Shown here piece after piece: positions 1 through 8,183 of a stretch of DNA of 64,000 nt. Under the pieces are notes generated by a model that was not told where the DNA came from, searched no databases, and was given only the letters and a program-made list of their open reading frames with translations. How positions within the stretch are numbered: position 1 is the stretch's first letter; the number at the start of each line of letters is the position of its first letter. The stretch is from UBA4312 sp002394635. Its GTDB lineage: Bacteria; Bacillota_I; Bacilli_A; Erysipelotrichales; Erysipelotrichaceae. The translations under genes and the position numbers were made by a program. The stretch covers positions 1 through 64,000 of the forward strand of contig CAMNHO010000012.1 of assembly GCA_946539765.1 (NCBI GenBank). The letters run 5' to 3'.

Positions 1-2
1 TA

Positions 3-764
3 TTTGCCAGTGATTTTGATGGAACCTTGTTCTTTGATGAACAGGATCCACCCTATAAACAACACGATGTGCAAGCTATCCGGCATTTTCAAAGAGCAGG
101 GCACCAGTTTGGTATCTGTACCGGAAGACCCTTGATCGGTATTGATCCGGTCTGTAAAGACTGGGTGACCTTTGATTTTTATATCTTGAGCAGTGGCGCT
201 GTGATCCTGGATAAGGATCAAAAGGTACTGTATGAAAGGACCATTGCCAAGGACAGTATGGTATTGATGGGGCAGCTGGCTGCCCGAAAGACCGGAAATG
301 TATGGGTCCATGCTCAACATCAGATCTATTCTCTGCATTATAATCCGGATATCGGGATTGAACAGATTGAAATTGATACATTGGAGCAGATTCCGGAAAC
401 ATCCATTCACGGTATTTCTTTTCAGACAGATCCCATGTATGCAGAAGATATACGGGGGACATTGCTGGACCAGTTTCCCGATGTGGATGTGTTTATCAAC
501 GGAAAATATATCGATGTCGTGGCCAAAGGGGTATCCAAAGGACATGCCATGTTGTGGTATGCCCAGGCGATGCAGAGTTCACAAACGTATGGAATCGGAG
601 ATCAGGTTAATGATCTGTCCTTATTGGAAAGTGTGAAGACTTCGTTTAGCTTTCCATATGCTCCCAAGACAGTCCGACAGCAGGCAGATCATATTGTCGG
701 ATCGGTCAACGAAGCATTAGAATATATTACAGGCGCATGTGCAGGAAGAGGTGAATGTTTGTGA
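3..764 (+). CDS. HAD-family (Cof-type) phosphatase, 5' end outside window
   Basis: Hydrolase of the haloacid dehalogenase superfamily, Cof/IIB type, which usually removes phosphate from sugar phosphates or cofactors in the cytoplasm. The frame is open to base 3, and the codons at 12-26 read DFDGT, the HAD motif I with the nucleophilic Asp, so the first TTG at 27 is not the start and a few N-terminal residues lie before the window. A lysine in KGVSKG (motif III) and GIGDQVNDLSLLE (motif IV, metal-binding acidic residues) follow near the C-terminus, giving the family's usual length of about 250 residues. The stop overlaps the start of the next gene by 10 bases, so it is probably co-transcribed with the hypB pair. 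The substrate cannot be told from the sequence. Confidence 0.85.
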   Translation, partial: FASDFDGTLFFDEQDPPYKQHDVQAIRHFQRAGHQFGICTGRPLIGIDPVCKDWVTFDFYILSSGAVILDKDQKVLYERTIAKDSMVLMGQLAARKTGNVWVHAQHQIYSLHYNPDIGIEQIEIDTLEQIPETSIHGISFQTDPMYAEDIRGTLLDQFPDVDVFINGKYIDVVAKGVSKGHAMLWYAQAMQSSQTYGIGDQVNDLSLLESVKTSFSFPYAPKTVRQQADHIVGSVNEALEYITGACAGRGECL

Positions 765-1429
765 AAGAAGTTGAAATTGTAGAATTAAAAGAATCCATGC
801 TGGAGGATAATAATGCGGATGCTAAGGTTCTCCGGCAGCAGTTGAAAGATAAAAAAATCTGTCTGATGAATTTGATGTCAGCACCGGGCAGCGGTAAAAC
901 AACGACATTGCTGGCTTTACAGCCATATCTGAAGGAAGCGCTGCACTGGGGCGTGATGGAAGCGGATATTGATTCCGATGTAGATGCCAAAACGCTGGCG
1001 GATGCCGGTATTCCTTCTATTCAGCTGCATACCGGCGGAATGTGCCATTTGGATGCGGATATGACAAGACAGGGGATCCTGGCATTTGATCGGGATGATC
1101 TGGACTTTATTGTATTGGAAAACGTGGGGAATCTGGTTTGCCCGGCAGAGTTTGATACCGGGGCCGCATTGAATCTGACATTGCTCAGTGTACCCGAAGG
1201 CCATGATAAACCGGCAAAATACCCGTTGATGTATGAGGTTTGTGATGTGCTGGTCGTTAATAAGATCGATGCGTTACCGGTCTTTGATTTTGACAAGGAG
1301 CAGATGGAAACGTATGTCCATGCGCTCAATCCGGCTATGAAGATCTTCTATATCTCGGCTAAGACCGATCAAGGAGTCAAAGAGCTGGCGCAGTATTTGA
1401 TTGAATATGTGAAAGAGTGGAATCGTTAA
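755..1429 (+). CDS. hypB: HypB-like nickel-insertion GTPase, copy 1
   Basis: SIMIBI-class GTPase of the HypB family, which in other bacteria delivers nickel to hydrogenase together with HypA. The 224 residues carry the P-loop GSGKT (45-49), the GGMCHLDADM segment holding the Cys-His of the GTPase-domain metal site, the ENVGNLVCPAEFDTG segment with the second conserved Cys, and NKID for guanine recognition. The N-terminal CxxCGC or His-rich nickel-storage segment of some HypBs is absent. The start at 755 overlaps the previous gene; GTG at 761 is an alternative and the purine-rich site at 743-751 suits either. A second hypB begins one base after the stop. No hydrogenase, urease or other hyp gene is visible, so its client is unknown. 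Confidence 0.9.
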   Translation: MFVKEVEIVELKESMLEDNNADAKVLRQQLKDKKICLMNLMSAPGSGKTTTLLALQPYLKEALHWGVMEADIDSDVDAKTLADAGIPSIQLHTGGMCHLDADMTRQGILAFDRDDLDFIVLENVGNLVCPAEFDTGAALNLTLLSVPEGHDKPAKYPLMYEVCDVLVVNKIDALPVFDFDKEQMETYVHALNPAMKIFYISAKTDQGVKELAQYLIEYVKEWNR

Positions 1430-1430
1430 T

Positions 1431-2108
1431 ATGGCAGAAGTCAAAGTGATAAAAATCGAAGAGAGCGTATTTGCTCATAATGAATCGGCAGCCGAACAAA
1501 ACCGAAAAAAAATGACGGAAAACGGGACGTTCTTTATTAATGTGATGTCCGGACCCGGCAGTGGAAAAACAACGACGTTGTCTTATTTGATCAATGCGTT
1601 AAAGGATACGTATAAGATCGGCGAAATGGATGTGGATATCCGGTCTACCCTGGATGCCCAGAAAATAGCCGATACCACGGGCGTACTTGCCATGCAGATC
1701 CACAATGGAGGCTTATGCCATATCGATGCAGACATGACTGCCCGGGCTTTACAGGCCTATGATACGGAAGGCCTGGATCTGTTGATCCTGGAGAATATCG
1801 GCAATATGGTTTGTCCGGCAGAGTTTGATACTGGTGCACACAAGAATATCATGATCTGGAGCATTACTGAAGGGGACGACAAACCGTTAAAGTATCCATT
1901 GATGTTTACTGTCAGTGATGTCGTTCTGATCAATAAGATTGATGCGATCGACTATTTTGATTTTGATATGGAGAAAGCTCGTCAAAGAGTGCATGCGCTC
2001 AATCCAAAGGCACAGCTGTTTCCAGTCAGTGCCAAGACCGGAGAGGGCATGGATGCCGTCATCGAGTGGATCCAAAAGGAAATCAAGACCATGAAAAAAG
2101 GAGAATGA
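1431..2108 (+). CDS. hypB: HypB-like nickel-insertion GTPase, copy 2
   Basis: Second HypB-family GTPase of 225 residues, roughly half identical by eye to the gene just upstream. It has the same motifs in the same order: GSGKT P-loop, GGLCHIDADM with the Cys-His pair, ENIGNMVCPAEFDTG with the third metal-site Cys, and NKID. ATG at 1431 follows the previous stop directly, so translation is probably coupled. Because both copies keep GTPase and metal residues, both are probably active; they may form a heterodimer (HypB is active as a dimer) or serve different nickel enzymes. A terminator hairpin overlaps the stop codon, marking the operon end. Confidence 0.9.
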   Translation: MAEVKVIKIEESVFAHNESAAEQNRKKMTENGTFFINVMSGPGSGKTTTLSYLINALKDTYKIGEMDVDIRSTLDAQKIADTTGVLAMQIHNGGLCHIDADMTARALQAYDTEGLDLLILENIGNMVCPAEFDTGAHKNIMIWSITEGDDKPLKYPLMFTVSDVVLINKIDAIDYFDFDMEKARQRVHALNPKAQLFPVSAKTGEGMDAVIEWIQKEIKTMKKGE

Positions 2109-2119
2109 TCTCCTTTTTT
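2094..2119 (+). terminator. Rho-independent terminator after the hypB pair
   Basis: A ten-base inverted repeat, AAAAAAGGAG and CTCCTTTTTT, separated by six bases. It overlaps the stop codon of the second hypB and the 3' end of the convergent gene, so it probably serves both strands. Confidence 0.85.
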
Positions 2120-2891
2120 AATTGGGGTCGTATTCGATGATCTGAACAGTTTCTTTTCCAACACAAAACCAGAGCTTGGTGCCGGTGACATTCTTTGGAT
2201 CCAGCTCCTCGAGCTTGATAGGTATCAAGCCGACATGCTCGGCAATGATCTTGTTGACCAGCCGTTTCGGTTCATCCTGCTGGTAGCTGTAGATATAAGG
2301 TTCATCGCTTTTGTCCGGCCCGTAACAAGGAACATCCGGGTCCATAGAAAGGACACAGTATAAGGTGATCATTCCTTGTCTGTATCGAAGCGCATGATCG
2401 CGCATGCTTTCCAACATCATTTTAAAAAGGCCCTGTCTTCGATTATCGATCGATACATATGCATTGCCATAAAGAAGGACTTCACCGGTATGATCGGTTG
2501 TCTGGCCACTCTGACAAAAAGGGTAAGGCAGATCCGGAAACATTATACCGGATAAAGTATAATGCTCCAGGTACATCCAGTCACTTTCCTCACTGAGGTA
2601 GTCATAAACCGCTTGCGACTGCAGGAAATCCGGTACGCTGAGATGGATGGCATTGGTATCGGCAACGATCTGATCGTTCTCATCATAGACTAATAAGATG
2701 ATCTGCCTTGCGGGAACATCAGGGATCGGATAAGAAAACACACACGCATATAGAAAATCCGAATAAGCTTCTACACTGAAATCGTAAGGGTTCGTTTCAT
2801 ACATTTCTATCATCGTTTTGTCATCATAAGGCAGATAAGATCCTAAGCGCTTGATTGATAATTGCAGATATTTTCGATCCAAAGAATTCAT
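2118..2891 (-). CDS. GNAT-like acyltransferase of unknown substrate
   Basis: A 257-residue soluble protein. The segment VSIDNRRQGLFKMML (about residues 150-165) resembles motif A of GCN5-related N-acetyltransferases, with an RRQG turn after a beta strand, and the strand LLYGNAYVSID precedes it as expected. The rest is not recognised and the substrate is unknown. It is divergent from the membrane gene at 2931 with only 39 bases between the two starts. No ribosome site is visible; a TACAAT box ends six bases before the ATG, suggesting a leaderless transcript. Confidence 0.6.
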   Translation of the reverse strand: MNSLDRKYLQLSIKRLGSYLPYDDKTMIEMYETNPYDFSVEAYSDFLYACVFSYPIPDVPARQIILLVYDENDQIVADTNAIHLSVPDFLQSQAVYDYLSEESDWMYLEHYTLSGIMFPDLPYPFCQSGQTTDHTGEVLLYGNAYVSIDNRRQGLFKMMLESMRDHALRYRQGMITLYCVLSMDPDVPCYGPDKSDEPYIYSYQQDEPKRLVNKIIAEHVGLIPIKLEELDPKNVTGTKLWFCVGKETVQIIEYDPN

Positions 2892-2930
2892 GGTTCTATT
2901 GTATCATGAAATTTGTAGTAAAATAGACCT
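2892..2930. promoter_or_regulatory. Compact divergent promoters, both leaderless-looking
   Basis: The whole 39-base gap between two divergent ATG codons. On the minus strand a TACAAT box (2898-2903) ends exactly six bases before the ATG at 2891; on the plus strand TAAAAT (2919-2924) ends exactly six bases before the ATG at 2931. Neither start has a Shine-Dalgarno sequence, so transcription would begin at or next to the start codon. Clear -35 boxes are not seen. Confidence 0.55.
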
Positions 2931-3464
2931 ATGAAATGGACTGTGGAAGCTGTGCTGCCTATGGTGCTGGGGGTTATGATCGGTTTGTCTGCTACCAGCC
3001 GATATTGCCGCAACAAGAAGATATCGCTGGGAATCAGCAGCTTTTTTATGCTGGTAGGTGTTAGCTTTTTGATGGAGTGGAATGCGATGATCTTGATCTT
3101 AACCTCGGTGGTGGTTTTAGGTATTCCTTTGGTGCTGGGACTGCGGGGTCTTTTGGCGCCTTTTCGCTATCGTACTACGATCGAAGGGACGTATATCGGA
3201 ACAAAGGATCAATGGGTCCACCGACAATACAAGAAGCATCCTGTGTTTGACACACGATATGGAACGATCACAGATATGCACTCGTACGATGAAGGCTGGC
3301 TGGAACAAAAGCTTCAAAAAGGAAAGACATATCTTTTATATACTGACAAAACCTACACGAATGCCACTATCCATCCAACGCGTTTTTTCATCCGTAATGT
3401 GCTGTTGGTTATCGGAGAAATGGGAATTTTAATTGGATTGATGTGGATCTATATAAATCAATAA
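2931..3464 (+). CDS. Membrane protein of unknown function, 177 aa
   Basis: Not recognised by family. Two or three hydrophobic segments at the N-terminus (about residues 5-75), a soluble middle section of about 65 residues (TTIEGTYIGTKDQWVHR... to the YTDKTY segment) that looks like a small beta domain, and a final membrane segment (about 150-172). This layout fits an integral membrane protein with a compact extracytoplasmic or cytoplasmic beta domain. No ribosome site precedes ATG 2931, which lies six bases behind a TAAAAT box. The exporter-like gene starts 11 bases after its stop and is probably in the same operon. Confidence 0.65.
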   Translation: MKWTVEAVLPMVLGVMIGLSATSRYCRNKKISLGISSFFMLVGVSFLMEWNAMILILTSVVVLGIPLVLGLRGLLAPFRYRTTIEGTYIGTKDQWVHRQYKKHPVFDTRYGTITDMHSYDEGWLEQKLQKGKTYLLYTDKTYTNATIHPTRFFIRNVLLVIGEMGILIGLMWIYINQ

Positions 3465-3475
3465 ACGGAGAACTT

Positions 3476-4462
3476 ATGAGAATAACAAGTATCAACACAT
3501 TCAAAGTAGCCGGAGCTGCGATTTTGGCTATCCTTGTAGCCAGCTGGCTTCATTTGGATCATGCCATCTCTGCCGGCATTGTGGCCATATTGACTATCCA
3601 GCCAACAAAAAAGGAAACAATCCGAACGGCTCTGAACCGGGCTTTGGCTTTTCTTGTGGCTTTGTGTATCGCCTATATGACGTTTCATACGATTGGTTTC
3701 ACCATGGAAGGATTTTTTCTGTACTTAATCGTATTTATCCTTTTATGTCAGCATTTTCACTGGCTGTCTGCCATGGCGATGGATTCTGTCATTATTTCTC
3801 ATTTTTTGACCTTTGGGGATATGAGCCTGCTCCATGTCGGCAATGAAGTGACCATCTTTGTGATCGGCATTGTTTGCGGTATTGTTGCCAATCTGCATCT
3901 GCATAAAAATGTGCCATACATTGAACAATTGAAAGCGGAAGCAGATGCACAGATCAAGAAGATCTTATATCGTATGTCCCGGCGTATGCAGATGGAGGAT
4001 AAGAGTGATTATAATGGAGATTGCTTCAAAGAGTTAAACAAGGTTATCCATCAGGCTGAAATGATTGCCAGAGAAAATTTCGACAACCAGCTGACGGATG
4101 AGGATACATATGATCTGCAGTATATTGCCATGCGTAAAAAACAACAGGCTTCTTTATACGAGATGTACAAGATCGTCCGTTCCTTACGAGGAACACCGGA
4201 AACCATCCATGCTATTTCCGCTTTTCTGGAAAAGGTATCCATAGAGTACCAGAAAGAAAATACTGTACAGGATCTTTTGAACCAGTTTTATCAATTGGAT
4301 CAAAGTATGCGGGATACCCCTTTACCAACCCGACGGGATGAGTTTGAAGACCGTGCCCTGCTGTATGGGTTATTACGAAAAATGGAAGAGTTCTTGATGA
4401 TCAAAGCCGAATTTGCGAAGGAGCAAGGAAAGGTTCTCTTCGCTAAAATAAGAGATATTTAA
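3476..4462 (+). CDS. Aromatic-acid-exporter-family (FUSC/ArAE) membrane protein, copy 1
   Basis: Protein of about 328 residues matching the Gram-positive ArAE_1 layout: an N-terminal bundle of about four to six membrane helices (residues 5-145) containing the family-type AGIVAILTIQPTKKETIRTALNR segment (two stretches around residues 30-55), then a long cytoplasmic helical tail with coiled-coil character (150-320). Relatives are linked to export of small aromatic acids, but substrate is untested for this type. ATG 3476 was chosen because GGAG lies six bases upstream; a GTG at 3443 would overlap the previous gene. A paralogue sits at 9317. Confidence 0.8.
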   Translation: MRITSINTFKVAGAAILAILVASWLHLDHAISAGIVAILTIQPTKKETIRTALNRALAFLVALCIAYMTFHTIGFTMEGFFLYLIVFILLCQHFHWLSAMAMDSVIISHFLTFGDMSLLHVGNEVTIFVIGIVCGIVANLHLHKNVPYIEQLKAEADAQIKKILYRMSRRMQMEDKSDYNGDCFKELNKVIHQAEMIARENFDNQLTDEDTYDLQYIAMRKKQQASLYEMYKIVRSLRGTPETIHAISAFLEKVSIEYQKENTVQDLLNQFYQLDQSMRDTPLPTRRDEFEDRALLYGLLRKMEEFLMIKAEFAKEQGKVLFAKIRDI

Positions 4463-4532
4463 CATGATGTAGTAAACTTTTTTCTTATATAATAAGAGTA
4501 AGAAAAACAAAGTAGAAAGGAGACTAAAAGCT

Positions 4533-5678
4533 ATGAGTGTAAATCGTTTTGTATTGAATGGAATTTCTTATCATGGGCATGGAGCTATCCAGGAAATTCC
4601 GGGAATCATCCAATCCAGAGGCTTGAAAAAAGCGTTTGTCGCTTCCGATCCGGATCTGGTTAAATTCGGCGTGACTGCCAATGTAACGGATCTGTTGGAA
4701 AAGAACAACATCCCGTATGAACTGTATTCCGACATCAAACCAAATCCGACCATTGAAAATATCCAGCATGGCGTTGAGGCGTATAAAGCTTCCGGTGCAG
4801 ATTTTATGATTACGATCGGTGGCGGTTCTTCCATGGATACCGGAAAAGGCATCGGTATTATCATAAATAATCCGGAATTTGCGGATGTACGTTCCCTGGA
4901 AGGGGTAGCCCCTACCAAAAAACGGACTGTTTTCACCATTGCGGTTCCGACGACCGGTGGTACCGGCGCAGAATCGACCATCAACTATGTTGTAACTGAT
5001 GTGGAAAAGAAACGGAAATTTGTATGCGTAGACCCGAACGATATTCCGGATATCGCTGTCGTTGACCCGGATATGATGGCATCGATGCCAAAGGGATTGA
5101 CAGCTTCTACAGGTATGGATGCCTTGACACATGCCATTGAAGGCTATACGACGGCAGGCGCCTGGGAATTGTCCGACTGTCTGAATCTGGAAGCCATCAA
5201 GCTGATCGGAAAAAATTTGCGCAAAGCCGTAGAAAACGATCCGGATGGCCGCGAAGGAATGGCCTTGGCACAATATGTAACAGCCATGGCATATTCCAAT
5301 GTTGGTCTGGGCATTGCCCATTCCATGGCCCATACATTAGGAGCTGTATATGATACACCACATGGGGTAGCTTGTGCGATGATGTTGCCGATCGTTATGG
5401 AATTCAATGCACCGGAAACCGGTGAAAAATTTAAAGCCATTGCCGAAGCTCTGGGCGTTGATACCGAAGGCATGGATCAGCCAACCTATCGTCAGGCCGC
5501 CATTGATGCGGTACGTCAGCTATCTATTGATGTCGGTATTCCGACAAAACTGGAAAAATTGAAGGAAGAAGATTTACCGTTCTTATGTGAATCAGCGGCT
5601 GCGGATGCGTGTGCACCAGGGAATCCGAGACCGGCTACTTTGGAACAATTTGAAGAAATGTTCCGTAAACTGATGTAA
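4533..5678 (+). CDS. fucO: Lactaldehyde reductase / iron-dependent alcohol dehydrogenase
   Basis: Group III iron-containing alcohol dehydrogenase, 381 residues, the length of E. coli FucO. The metal ligands Asp196, His200, His263 and His277 fall at the same numbers as in FucO, in DALTHAIEGY and in IAHSMAHTLG...TPHG. The NAD-binding GGGSSMDTGK segment is at about 97-106. Family knowledge: NADH-dependent reduction of L-lactaldehyde to 1,2-propanediol during fucose or rhamnose fermentation. No fuc or rha genes lie nearby, so general aldehyde reduction is also possible. It has a good ribosome site (GAAAGGAG), a TATAAT box at 4488-4493 and its own terminator, so it is probably monocistronic. Confidence 0.9.
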   Translation: MSVNRFVLNGISYHGHGAIQEIPGIIQSRGLKKAFVASDPDLVKFGVTANVTDLLEKNNIPYELYSDIKPNPTIENIQHGVEAYKASGADFMITIGGGSSMDTGKGIGIIINNPEFADVRSLEGVAPTKKRTVFTIAVPTTGGTGAESTINYVVTDVEKKRKFVCVDPNDIPDIAVVDPDMMASMPKGLTASTGMDALTHAIEGYTTAGAWELSDCLNLEAIKLIGKNLRKAVENDPDGREGMALAQYVTAMAYSNVGLGIAHSMAHTLGAVYDTPHGVACAMMLPIVMEFNAPETGEKFKAIAEALGVDTEGMDQPTYRQAAIDAVRQLSIDVGIPTKLEKLKEEDLPFLCESAAADACAPGNPRPATLEQFEEMFRKLM

Positions 5679-5685
5679 ATAAACC

Positions 5686-5718
5686 AATCCATCGGAAAAA
5701 ACCGATGGATTTTTTTTG
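5686..5718 (+). terminator. Terminator after fucO
   Basis: Perfect ten-base stem AATCCATCGG / CCGATGGATT with a six-A loop, followed by a run of eight T. Confidence 0.9.
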
Positions 5719-5760
5719 GATTCTGCGTACAATAGACATGCATAGAGAAGGAAATGAGCA

Positions 5761-6576
5761 ATGAAATATATAGGAATTGTATGTATGGCATGTCTGGCGT
5801 GCGTGCTGTTCAGTCTTTGGATCGTACACTGGATCCAATCCCGACAGAAGCAGCCAATGTCCCGTGTAAAAAAGACGCTGTTGGTTATGATATTGACACT
5901 GGCTTTGGGTGTATGTGGTACCTTTGGTTATCTGCAAAGATACTATCCTGTTGGTAAAGAAGCAAAAGCTTCTTTAGAAAGTCGTGACAATGTGACAGTA
6001 ACAGAACTGGATTACGGGTATTTTTTTGATGGACCATCCACGGATACAGCGATGATCTTTTATCCGGGAGCCAAAGTGGAAACGGCTGCCTATGCCCCTT
6101 TGATGAACCAGCTGGCCCAACATGGGATCGATTGTTTTTTAATAGAGATGCCCTTTCATATGGCTCTCTTTGATGGGAATGCTGCCGAAACGGTTTTATC
6201 TTCCTATACGTATTCAGAATGGATCTTGGCTGGCCACTCTCTGGGAGGGAACGTAGCGTCTTCCTTTGTGCAAAGCCATAGCGAATCAGTTGATGCGCTG
6301 ATCCTGTTAGCTTCTTATCCCAGCCAGCCACTGGAAGGCATCCGTTTATGCTCGATCTATGGATCGAAGGATGGATGTTTAAACAGGGAACAATATGACA
6401 AGAATAAGAAAAACTGGCCATCGGAATCGACGGAAACATGTATCCCGGGTGGAAATCATGCCCAGTTTGGAGACTATGGGCCACAAAAAGGAGACGGACA
6501 GGCAACCATATCCGCACGTTCTCAACAAAAAAAGACAGCCGAAATCATCGTGCAGTTTATAAAGGAAGAAGGATGA
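5761..6576 (+). CDS. Membrane-anchored alpha/beta hydrolase
   Basis: A 271-residue protein with two N-terminal membrane segments (about residues 4-25 and 39-60) and an alpha/beta-hydrolase domain. The nucleophile elbow is GHSLGG (Ser at about residue 161), and GGNHAQFGDYG near the C-terminus supplies the catalytic His; an Asp after a strand (IYGSKDG) completes the triad. The active site is probably outside the cytoplasm. Esterase or dienelactone-hydrolase-like function is inferred; the substrate is unknown. The start has GAAGGAAATGAGCA upstream, and a terminator overlaps its 3' end. Confidence 0.75.
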   Translation: MKYIGIVCMACLACVLFSLWIVHWIQSRQKQPMSRVKKTLLVMILTLALGVCGTFGYLQRYYPVGKEAKASLESRDNVTVTELDYGYFFDGPSTDTAMIFYPGAKVETAAYAPLMNQLAQHGIDCFLIEMPFHMALFDGNAAETVLSSYTYSEWILAGHSLGGNVASSFVQSHSESVDALILLASYPSQPLEGIRLCSIYGSKDGCLNREQYDKNKKNWPSESTETCIPGGNHAQFGDYGPQKGDGQATISARSQQKKTAEIIVQFIKEEG

Positions 6577-6596
6577 TTATCACTCTTCCTTTTTTA
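6562..6596 (+). terminator. Terminator after the anchored hydrolase
   Basis: AAGGAAGA and TCTTCCTT form a stem around the stop codon, followed by a T run. The right half also belongs to a duplicated gene fragment (6580-6636). Confidence 0.65.
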
Positions 6597-6636
6597 TGAT
6601 ATCGATCAAGGTATGTTTTCCATGATTGGATCCAAA
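6580..6636 (-). pseudogene. 3' fragment of a histidine-phosphatase gene
   Basis: On the minus strand these 57 bases encode FGSNHGKHTLIDIIKKEE and a TGA stop. This matches the C-terminus of the intact phosphatase gene at 7463-8086 (FGSDHGKHALIDIIKKEE). Bases 6591-6636 match 7513-7558 at 44 of 46 positions in the same orientation. Beyond 6636 the similarity ends, so only the last 18 codons remain. In the intact gene the codon aligned with this TGA is TGC and translation continues for a Cys- and Lys-rich tail. Confidence 0.7.
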
Positions 6637-6752
6637 CTATGGATATTGTCTGAACAGAAAGCCAGATTATTCTTCTTGATTCTTTCTGTTTAGACCCCCT
6701 ATATGAAATAAAATAAAAAATAAAATTAATAATAAATTTAATAATATTAATA

Positions 6753-6780
6753 TTGACTTTAATAAAATTAAAAATATAAT
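6753..6780 (+). promoter_or_regulatory. Promoter of the DUF2089-like gene
   Basis: TTGACT (6753-6758), 16 bases, TATAAT (6775-6780), in a very AT-rich stretch 26 bases before the start codon. The AT-rich block (about 6700-6790) is unlike the flanking DNA. Bases 6653-6661 and 6682-6690 also form a nine-base inverted repeat. Confidence 0.75.
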
Positions 6781-6805
6781 AGTAATTAGAAAGTAGGTGA
6801 TGATT

Positions 6806-7099
6806 ATGGAAAGAAACGATTTTCCCCTTTGGCTCCATGCGCTTGATGAAGAAGATTTTGAGTTTATCAGGCAGTTTATCTTGTGCTCCGGATCGTTAAA
6901 GAGCCTGGCACAGCACTATGAGGTTTCCTATCCGACGATTCGTCTGCGTATAGATCGTCTGATCCAAAAGGTTTCCGGTGTCAGATCGGAGGAAGATCAA
7001 TTCATCATCTTAATTAAAGATCTGGCTCTTGATGGTAATATGTCATACGAAGTGGCTAAAAAACTGATTTCCTCCTATAAAAAAATAGAAAGAAGGTAG
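6806..7099 (+). CDS. DUF2089-like helix-turn-helix regulator
   Basis: A small protein of 97 residues. The middle reads as a helix-turn-helix of the DUF2089 type: SGSLKSLAQHYEVSYPTIR (about residues 29-48), followed by a recognition-helix extension RIDRLIQKV. Family members often have an N-terminal zinc ribbon; this one does not. It probably binds DNA and controls the small membrane protein encoded five bases downstream. ATG 6806 was chosen because AGTAGG lies eight bases upstream; GTG 6797 and ATG 6800 are in frame but overlap that site. The module lies between two copies of a phosphatase gene end. Confidence 0.7.
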   Translation: MERNDFPLWLHALDEEDFEFIRQFILCSGSLKSLAQHYEVSYPTIRLRIDRLIQKVSGVRSEEDQFIILIKDLALDGNMSYEVAKKLISSYKKIERR

Positions 7100-7104
7100 A
7101 CATT

Positions 7105-7368
7105 ATGAAATTTACAATCTTATTGATTTCCATCGCATTGTTTTTGGCAGAATGGTTTGTGATACGTAAGACAAAAATGAATAAATATATCCCTATCACC
7201 ATAGCCCTCGCTTTTAGTGTGGCGATAGGAACAACCATTGGGATCCACTTGGTCGCTTTTCCACTTTTTTTCATTATATTAGCCTGGGGCTTATGTGAGG
7301 TCGAGGATCGTTATTTCAAGAGAAAGGGGATGACAAACATAGAAAGGATAAAGCTTAAAAACTTGTGA
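7105..7368 (+). CDS. Small membrane protein, 87 aa
   Basis: Not recognised. It has an N-terminal membrane helix (residues 3-22), a second hydrophobic stretch (28-47) and a third (50-65), then a charged tail. It starts five bases after the DUF2089-like gene with AGAAGG upstream, so the two form an operon; the regulator may respond to or control it. Confidence 0.65.
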   Translation: MKFTILLISIALFLAEWFVIRKTKMNKYIPITIALAFSVAIGTTIGIHLVAFPLFFIILAWGLCEVEDRYFKRKGMTNIERIKLKNL

Positions 7369-7431
7369 TATCGCAAAACAAACCATATAAGGATTTTTTA
7401 ATAATAGGGTTTGATGAAAAGGTTTTAATAA

Positions 7432-7461
7432 TAACGGGGGTGAAAACACCCCGTTCATTGT
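7432..7461. terminator. Terminator between convergent genes
   Basis: AACGGGG and CCCCGTT with the loop-proximal TG/CA pair form a strong stem around an A4 loop, followed by CATTGTTTT. It lies between the small membrane gene and the convergent phosphatase gene. Confidence 0.75.
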
Positions 7462-7462
7462 T

Positions 7463-8086
7463 TTAACATCTTTTTTTACATGGATGTGTACAGAGCCTTG
7501 AGCATTCTTCTTTTTTTATGATATCGATCAAGGCATGTTTTCCATGATCGGATCCAAAAATACGAATTTCGCAATTGCGAGGTTTAGGTCTCCAATAAAT
7601 TCCATTGTCTTTATCCATCATGTAACCGGATAAAGCCCGCATGATCCCACCGTGGCAGGAAATCAGGACGTTCTCATAATCTTTTTGTTCCAGCTCTTTA
7701 AGAAAAGAAGAACTTCGCTGTACCAAAGAAGCGATGCTCTCAACGCTATCCGGTTTAGGAAAAAACTCCGGAAAAGCCCAGTATAAAGACATTTTGGGCC
7801 CCAGTAAATAATACTTTCGTTTTTCGTACTTTCCAAAATCCGCTTCAATCAGTCTGTTGTCAATGATCACCTGCTCCGGGTCAATACCGCCAATGATCGC
7901 TCCGGTCATAATGGCGCGGTTTAACGGACTGGCATAAACGGCATCAAAATGTATGTCACCAATTCTTTTTCGGGCATTTTGTGCCTGCATAATGCCGGTT
8001 TCGTTCAGGGGTTCATCTGTTAATCCCTGCATTAAATGGGCTTTATTCAAATTCGTTTGTCCGTGTCGAGTAATCCATATTTTCAT
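7463..8086 (-). CDS. Histidine phosphatase family protein
   Basis: Phosphoglycerate-mutase-like hydrolase of 207 residues. The catalytic motif RHGQTN is at residues 7-12 and the second catalytic His is in ISCHGGIMR (about 150). The acid/base Glu is probably in RLIEADFGKYEKR. Family members remove phosphate from small metabolites or phosphoproteins; the substrate is unknown. The last 13 residues (CSRLCTHPCKKRC) extend past the point where a duplicated copy of the gene end has a stop codon, so the tail is probably recent. The start at 8086 gives a normal N-terminus; a TATAAT box ends six bases before it, so the mRNA may be leaderless. A weak AAGGAG lies 15 bases upstream. Confidence 0.85.
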   Translation of the reverse strand: MKIWITRHGQTNLNKAHLMQGLTDEPLNETGIMQAQNARKRIGDIHFDAVYASPLNRAIMTGAIIGGIDPEQVIIDNRLIEADFGKYEKRKYYLLGPKMSLYWAFPEFFPKPDSVESIASLVQRSSSFLKELEQKDYENVLISCHGGIMRALSGYMMDKDNGIYWRPKPRNCEIRIFGSDHGKHALIDIIKKEECSRLCTHPCKKRC

Positions 8087-8122
8087 ATCTCTATTATAAT
8101 TCTCCTTGAAAGAAATATACAA
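8087..8122 (-). promoter_or_regulatory. Leaderless-type promoter of the histidine phosphatase gene
   Basis: On the minus strand TTGTAT (8122-8117), 18 bases, TATAAT (8098-8093), then six bases and the ATG. This is the best-formed of the -10-N6-ATG arrangements in the window. Confidence 0.65.
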
Positions 8123-8183
8123 ATCATAAAAAGGTTTAAAGGTTCCATGATACAATGAAGATAGAAAGTGAGGAGGATCACAC

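Noticed and set aside
4524..5333. 269-codon open frame antisense to fucO
   Set aside because: It lies fully within fucO on the other strand, has no ribosome site, and shows no protein resemblance. It follows from fucO codon usage.
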